DNA of 16,626 bases, taken from the NCBI GenBank assembly GCA_900544295.1, contig UQUO01000040.1, positions 1 through 16,626 on the forward strand, read 5' to 3'. The notes beneath the pieces are model-generated. The model was given only the letters and a program-made list of their open reading frames with translations, made no database searches and was not told where the DNA came from. Origin of the DNA: an uncultured Eubacteriales bacterium (GTDB lineage Bacteria > Bacillota > Clostridia > Oscillospirales > Oscillospiraceae). The translations under genes and the position numbers were made by a program. Every line of letters begins with the position of its first letter. Position 1 is the first letter of the stretch. Of this stretch, positions 13,674 to 16,626 are shown in pieces.

Positions 13674-14804
13674 ATGACTAAAAAAACGCTTTGCTTCATA
13701 TTAGCGGCCTGCCTGTTGCTCGCCGTCCCGGCTCTGGCCGCAGGCGGGACCGGGCTGCGCACCAGCGAGGCCGGCATTGCTTTCATTAAGGACAAGGAGG
13801 GCTTTTCCGCCCAGGCCTATGAGGACTCCACCGGCTGGGCCATAGGCTACGGCACCCGCTGCCAGGCTGGCCAGTATCCTGACGGCATCACCGAGGCCCA
13901 GGCCGACGCCCTGCTGCGCGGGCATCTGGCCGAGACCGAGGGCTACATAGACAAGGCCATGTCCGCGCTCGGCGTCACGCTCAACCAGCACCAGTACGAC
14001 GCGCTCGCCAGCCTCAGCTATAACATCGGCGTCGGCTGGCTGACCAGCAGCTACCGGCTCTACAACATGCTCGCTGCGGGTATACAGTACTACACGGATG
14101 AGGAAATCGTCAACACCTTTGCGCGCTACAGCAACAGCGCCGCAGGAGGCACGCTCGATGCGCTGGTCGAGCGCCGGCTCGAAGAGGCGCTCATCTTCCT
14201 CTACGGCGACTACGGCTTCGGCGGCACCCCGCTCTACGAGTACGAGTACAAGGAGCTTGAGGACGACGACTATGAGCTCTTCCACCGCGTCTGGGAGGAA
14301 TATTCCCCCGCCAAGTTCAGCGACGTACCCTACAGCCAGTGGTACTACCAGTACGTCTCCCCCCTCGCCTGCGCCGGGATAATGGACGGCTATGAGGACG
14401 GCAGCTTCCGCCCGTCCGGGAACATCACGGCGGGCGAGGCGCTGAAGCTCGTCCTGCTCGCCGCGGGCTATCCCGCGCAGGAGCGCACTGGCGCACACTG
14501 GGCCAGCGGCTATCTCGACCTTGTCCTCTCCGAGGGCATCCTCTCCGAAGAGGACGTGAGCTCCCTCGACGCGCCCGTGACGAGGCTCTTCATCGCCAAG
14601 CTCGCGGCCCGCGCCCTCCGGCTGGAGACCTACAGCAGCACCTATTTCTCCGACACGAGCGACGGCTACGTCGGCGCGCTCTTCAACGTTGGCGTGATCG
14701 AGGGCAGCACCTCCGGCGGCGAGCCCGTCTACCTGCCCGACAACAACATCAACCGCGCGGAGATGAGCGCCGTTGTCTGGCGCATCTACAACTTCGACCT
14801 GTGA
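13674..14804 (+). CDS. Secreted GH24 lysozyme-like protein with SLH repeats
   Basis: The product (376 residues) has a signal peptide (1-23: KK, hydrophobic core, ALA-A cleavage site). A GH24 phage-type lysozyme domain follows at about 28-180, then a linker rich in Tyr/Glu/Asp (about 181-212). The C-terminal half (about 214-373) holds SLH-type repeats. The first is clear (FSDVPYSQWYYQYVSPLA, 215-232, to GNITAGEALKL), the second weak (about 272-318), and the third recognisable (FSDTSDGYVGALFNVGVIEG, 325-344, to INRAEMSAVVWRI). Glu42 and Asp51 keep the family spacing (E-x8-D). The following Thr of the triad appears as Ala56 in GWAIGYGT. SLH repeats anchor proteins to secondary cell-wall polymers, so it probably acts on peptidoglycan at the surface in wall turnover. 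It is not phage-associated here: no holin or tail genes are nearby. Confidence 0.9.
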   Translation: MTKKTLCFILAACLLLAVPALAAGGTGLRTSEAGIAFIKDKEGFSAQAYEDSTGWAIGYGTRCQAGQYPDGITEAQADALLRGHLAETEGYIDKAMSALGVTLNQHQYDALASLSYNIGVGWLTSSYRLYNMLAAGIQYYTDEEIVNTFARYSNSAAGGTLDALVERRLEEALIFLYGDYGFGGTPLYEYEYKELEDDDYELFHRVWEEYSPAKFSDVPYSQWYYQYVSPLACAGIMDGYEDGSFRPSGNITAGEALKLVLLAAGYPAQERTGAHWASGYLDLVLSEGILSEEDVSSLDAPVTRLFIAKLAARALRLETYSSTYFSDTSDGYVGALFNVGVIEGSTSGGEPVYLPDNNINRAEMSAVVWRIYNFDL

Positions 14805-14808
14805 AAAG

Positions 14809-14841
14809 AGCGGCCGCCCCATGGGCGGCCGCTTCTTTTTT
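14809..14841. terminator. Bidirectional terminator between lysozyme and marR genes
   Basis: An 11-bp stem (14809-14819 with 14823-14833) lies between the converging stops. The plus strand continues into TTCTTTTTTA and the minus strand into TCTTTTC, so it can end transcription from both sides. Confidence 0.9.
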
Positions 14842-14842
14842 A

Positions 14843-15280
14843 TCACAGCGCCTCCAGGCGCTCCACTATCGTACCCAGCACGCGGTAAAAGGCGGCAAGC
14901 TCCTCCGGGGGGATGTCCCCGCTCACGCGCTGGAGCTTTTCGTCCACGATCGCGGACATCTCCTCGGCCGTCTCGCGGCCCTCCTGCGTCAGCTCAAGCG
15001 CGCCGCGGTAGCGCCGCCGCGGCCCCGGCGCGGCCTCGCGGATGAGGCCCAGGCCCATGAGCTCCGAGGCAACGCGCGAGACCAGCGCCCTGTCCACGCC
15101 GCACAGCGCCGCCAGCTCTGAGGCCGGCAGCCCCCGCTCCTGCTCCAAAAGCGCCAGCAGGCAGGAGACGTGTACCCCGCGCAGGCCGTAGCCTCGCACA
15201 TTCTCCGCCTTGGCCCGCTGCAGCGCCTTCTCCGCCCGGGATATGAGCCCGGAAAACTCCCGGAACCTCTCATAATACAT
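14843..15280 (-). CDS. MarR-family transcriptional regulator
   Basis: This 145-residue protein has the MarR layout: dimerisation helices at both ends and a winged helix-turn-helix between. The HTH is LPASELAALCGVDRALVSRVASELMGLGLI (51-80) split by a short turn, and the wing is about 81-98 with PRRRYRGALELT. The long terminal helix is about 100-145. The ATG at 15280 has AAGGAGG 9 nt upstream. It is divergent from degV, and the intergenic palindromes at 15321-15332 and 15351-15366 are probable binding sites controlling both genes. MarR proteins are often released from DNA by small lipophilic ligands or oxidants. The pairing with a fatty-acid-binding DegV protein resembles the FabT-type link of MarR regulators to lipid metabolism, but this is inference. 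Confidence 0.9.
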   Translation of the reverse strand: MYYERFREFSGLISRAEKALQRAKAENVRGYGLRGVHVSCLLALLEQERGLPASELAALCGVDRALVSRVASELMGLGLIREAAPGPRRRYRGALELTQEGRETAEEMSAIVDEKLQRVSGDIPPEELAAFYRVLGTIVERLEAL

Positions 15281-15303
15281 GGCCTTCCGCCTCCTTCGGC
15301 GTT

Positions 15304-15366
15304 ATCATACTCCAAAGATATTGACAAGTCAACATTTTAGGAGTATAGTTTGTTGACTGCTCAACA
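15304..15366. promoter_or_regulatory. Divergent marR/degV promoters with two palindromic operators
   Basis: For degV (plus), TTGACA (15321-15326) and TATAGT (15344-15349) are 17 bp apart. For marR (minus), TTGACT (15327-15332) and TATGAT (15304-15309) are also 17 bp apart. The two -35 boxes abut and together make the palindrome TTGAC-AA-GTCAA (15321-15332). A second palindrome, TGTTGA-CTGC-TCAACA (15351-15366), lies just past the degV -10. The centres are 32 bp apart, about three DNA turns, which suits two dimers on one face of the DNA. This fits self-repression by MarR together with control of degV. Confidence 0.8.
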
Positions 15367-15388
15367 TCTTATGAAATCGGAGGCTGAC

Positions 15389-16246
15389 ATGGCTATACGC
15401 ATTATAACGGACTCGACCTCGGACTTCACCCGGGCCGAGGCCGCGCAGCTGGGGCTGGAGATAGTCCCGCTGAAGACCCGCTTCGGGGACGAGGAGTACA
15501 TAGACGGGGTGACGATATCCCCGAAGGAATTTTACGAGAAGCTCATAGAGGGCGACGTGCTGCCCACGACGAGCCAGCCCTCCCCATCGGAGTTTGAGGA
15601 GGTATATGACCGTGTGCTCGGCCCGGAGGACGAGGCGGTGGTCATCACCATCTCCGCGGAGCTCTCCGGCACCTGCCAGAGCGCGCTCATCGCGGCGGAA
15701 AAGTACGAGGGCCGCGTATACGTGGTGGACAGCCGCAGCGCCTCCATAGGCACGCAGATCCTGGTCCGCCGGGCATTGGAGCTTGCGCCCGGGGCGAAGG
15801 GCGCGGCGGAGCTGGCGCATCAGCTCACGCAGGAGCGCGAAAAGGTCTGTGTCATCGCCCTGCTGGACACCCTTGAATACCTCAAGCGCGGCGGGCGCAT
15901 CTCGCCCGCCGTGGCCTTTGCCGGGGGCGTGCTGGCCATAAAGCCCGTCGTCTCCATCCAGGACGGCGCGGTGCAGCTCGTAGGCCGGGCGCGGGGCTCC
16001 AAGAACGGGAACAACCTGCTCTCGGAGTTCATCAAAAAGCGCGGCGGCGTGGATTTCTCCCTGCCCCACACTCTGGGCTACACGGGCCTTTCCGACGCGC
16101 TGCTGCAAAAATACGTACACGACAGCGCCCATCTCTGGACCGAGCACGCGGAAAGCCTGCCGGTCTGTCTCATAGGCTCGGTGATAGGCTCCCACGGCGG
16201 CCCCGGCGCCGTAGCCGTGGCCTTCTTCCGCCGCGGCGACCTCTGA
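15389..16246 (+). CDS. DegV family (FakB-like) fatty-acid-binding protein
   Basis: The 285-residue product is a full-length DegV/FakB-type protein. Family members hold a fatty acid in a buried pocket and, with the kinase FakA, present it for phosphorylation for phospholipid synthesis. Motifs are IITDSTSDF (5-13), PTTSQPSPSEF (59-69), ISAELSGTCQSA (88-99), VVDSRSASIGTQ (112-123), LEYLKRGGRIS (162-172), and the C-terminal IGSVIGSHGGPGAVAVAFF (262-280). The ATG at 15389 is chosen because CGGAGG precedes it. An upstream TTG at 15350 would lie within the promoter and operator. It is divergent from marR, with shared control sites, and followed by a terminator at 16280-16304. No FakA (DAK2 domain) gene is in the window, so the kinase partner would be elsewhere. 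Confidence 0.93.
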   Translation: MAIRIITDSTSDFTRAEAAQLGLEIVPLKTRFGDEEYIDGVTISPKEFYEKLIEGDVLPTTSQPSPSEFEEVYDRVLGPEDEAVVITISAELSGTCQSALIAAEKYEGRVYVVDSRSASIGTQILVRRALELAPGAKGAAELAHQLTQEREKVCVIALLDTLEYLKRGGRISPAVAFAGGVLAIKPVVSIQDGAVQLVGRARGSKNGNNLLSEFIKKRGGVDFSLPHTLGYTGLSDALLQKYVHDSAHLWTEHAESLPVCLIGSVIGSHGGPGAVAVAFFRRGDL

Positions 16247-16279
16247 GCCGCCCGGCACGCAGCGCAAAAAGGCAAAAAT

Positions 16280-16304
16280 GCCGCCCCCGTCGGGGCGGCG
16301 TTTT
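16280..16304 (+). terminator. Terminator of degV
   Basis: GCCGCCCC (16280-16287) pairs with GGGGCGGC (16292-16299), loop CGTC, followed by GTTTTCTCTTT. It lies 33 bp after the degV stop. Confidence 0.9.
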
Positions 16305-16318
16305 CTCTTTATCCCGCT

Positions 16319-16414
16319 TTAGCACAAACGTGAGACAGGCAGAAGTCCTGTAGTGACAGTGTTCTCGATGTCACGCTCCCACGTCTGCTGAGAGGTACAA
16401 TCGACCTCACTCAT
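16319..16414 (-). CDS. Possible 31-residue small ORF, unknown
   Basis: An open frame of 31 codons starts at ATG (16414-16412), preceded by AAGGGA about 6 nt upstream, and ends at TAA (16321-16319). The peptide starts MSEVDCTSQQTWERDIEN and ends LLPVSRLC. Its codons (TGT, TCT, ACT, CGT, TTG, CTT) differ from the C/G-ending habit of the neighbours, so it may be foreign, a decayed gene end, or part of a dispersed repeat. The same stretch can form short stems (16335-16339 with 16347-16351, 16353-16358 with 16369-16374, and 16392-16396 with 16404-16408). A structured RNA is therefore an alternative. Confidence that it is a real gene is low. Confidence 0.25.
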   Translation of the reverse strand: MSEVDCTSQQTWERDIENTVTTGLLPVSRLC

Positions 16415-16425
16415 GTCCAATCCCT

Positions 16426-16461
16426 TGTAGGGGTGGGGTTCCACCCCCGCCCGGGCGTCGG
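16426..16461 (+). repeat. 36-bp intergenic repeat, plus-strand copy
   Basis: The segment begins TGTAGGGG and includes a small hairpin, GGGGTGG (16430-16436) with CCACCCC (16441-16447). It matches the minus strand of 167-202 at 31 of 36 positions. A partial relative starts with GTAGGGG at 16510, followed by the stem GTCGG (16516-16520) with CCGAC (16526-16530). No gene was seen in 16462-16575. Confidence 0.6.
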
Positions 16462-16575
16462 ATGATCTCGCAGCATATCACGTGGCACACGGGCCGTCTC
16501 CCACCCGCCGTAGGGGTCGGCGTCCCCGACGACCCTTTCCTTCGTCCACCACCGACCCAACGGCGTCGCGAGGGC

Positions 16576-16626
16576 TGCGGGCGGCTTAGGCCGCCCGCAA
16601 AGGGGGAACCCCCGGCGAGGGTTCCC
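16576..16626. repeat. Composite hairpin repeat at the right window edge
   Basis: A perfect 10-bp stem, TGCGGGCGGC (16576-16585) with GCCGCCCGCA (16590-16599), loop TTAG, is followed by GGGAACCC (16604-16611) with GGGTTCCC (16619-16626). The second hairpin is cut by the window edge. It shares the core CCCCCGGCGAGGGT with 12130-12143 and its stem differs partly in step on both sides, as expected for a structured repeat family. Confidence 0.6.

Noticed and set aside
13674..14804. Prophage remnant based on the GH24 lysozyme
   Set aside because: The protein has a signal peptide and SLH repeats and its own promoter, and no phage genes lie on either side.
15350..15388. TTG start of degV 13 codons upstream
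   Set aside because: It overlaps the promoter -10 region and the second operator. The ATG at 15389 has its own CGGAGG and begins at the conserved N-terminus.

Overview
This 16.6 kb window looks like chromosomal DNA from a high-GC anaerobic member of the Clostridia, most likely the Oscillospirales. That placement is inferred from gene content. The sequence shows strong GGAGG-type ribosome binding sites, a DegV protein, a YkvI-type transporter, an S-layer-homology (SLH) lysozyme, a ferredoxin-linked 2-oxoacid oxidoreductase and short, dense hairpin repeats between operons. No tRNA, rRNA, CRISPR array or transposase gene was seen.

Left part, minus strand. An operon reads ahcY (S-adenosylhomocysteinase), mgtE (Mg2+ channel), then an AEC-family transporter, with 28-bp gaps and a terminator at 229-258. 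Before it, also on the minus strand, lie a YkvI-family transporter and a small two-helix membrane protein, ending in their own terminator (3964-3996).

Centre, plus strand. Divergent from the YkvI gene, across an AT-rich 454-bp regulatory region, is the most interesting cluster (5821-12055). It encodes a GntR/FCD regulator, two tandem ketopantoate-reductase-family dehydrogenases, a SIMIBI-like P-loop NTPase, and the four subunits of a 2-oxoacid:ferredoxin oxidoreductase (korDABC). It ends at a strong terminator. The simplest reading is a regulated route in which a substrate, perhaps imported by YkvI, becomes a 2-oxoacid. Kor would then convert the 2-oxoacid to an acyl-CoA and reduced ferredoxin, while the dehydrogenases interconvert 2-oxoacid and 2-hydroxyacid. 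The substrate cannot be read from the sequence.

Right part. A minus-strand pair encodes a TRIC/UPF0126 channel-like protein and an UlaG-like metallo-beta-lactamase-fold protein. The latter has Gly in place of the Asp of HxHxDH. A secreted GH24 lysozyme with SLH repeats diverges from them. A MarR regulator and a DegV fatty-acid-binding protein are transcribed divergently. Their two -35 boxes abut to form one palindrome, and a second palindrome lies 32 bp away.

Both window ends (1-226 and 16305-16626) and the converging-gene gap at 12102-12267 are filled with hairpin-forming intergenic repeats. One 36-bp repeat occurs at both ends in opposite orientation.
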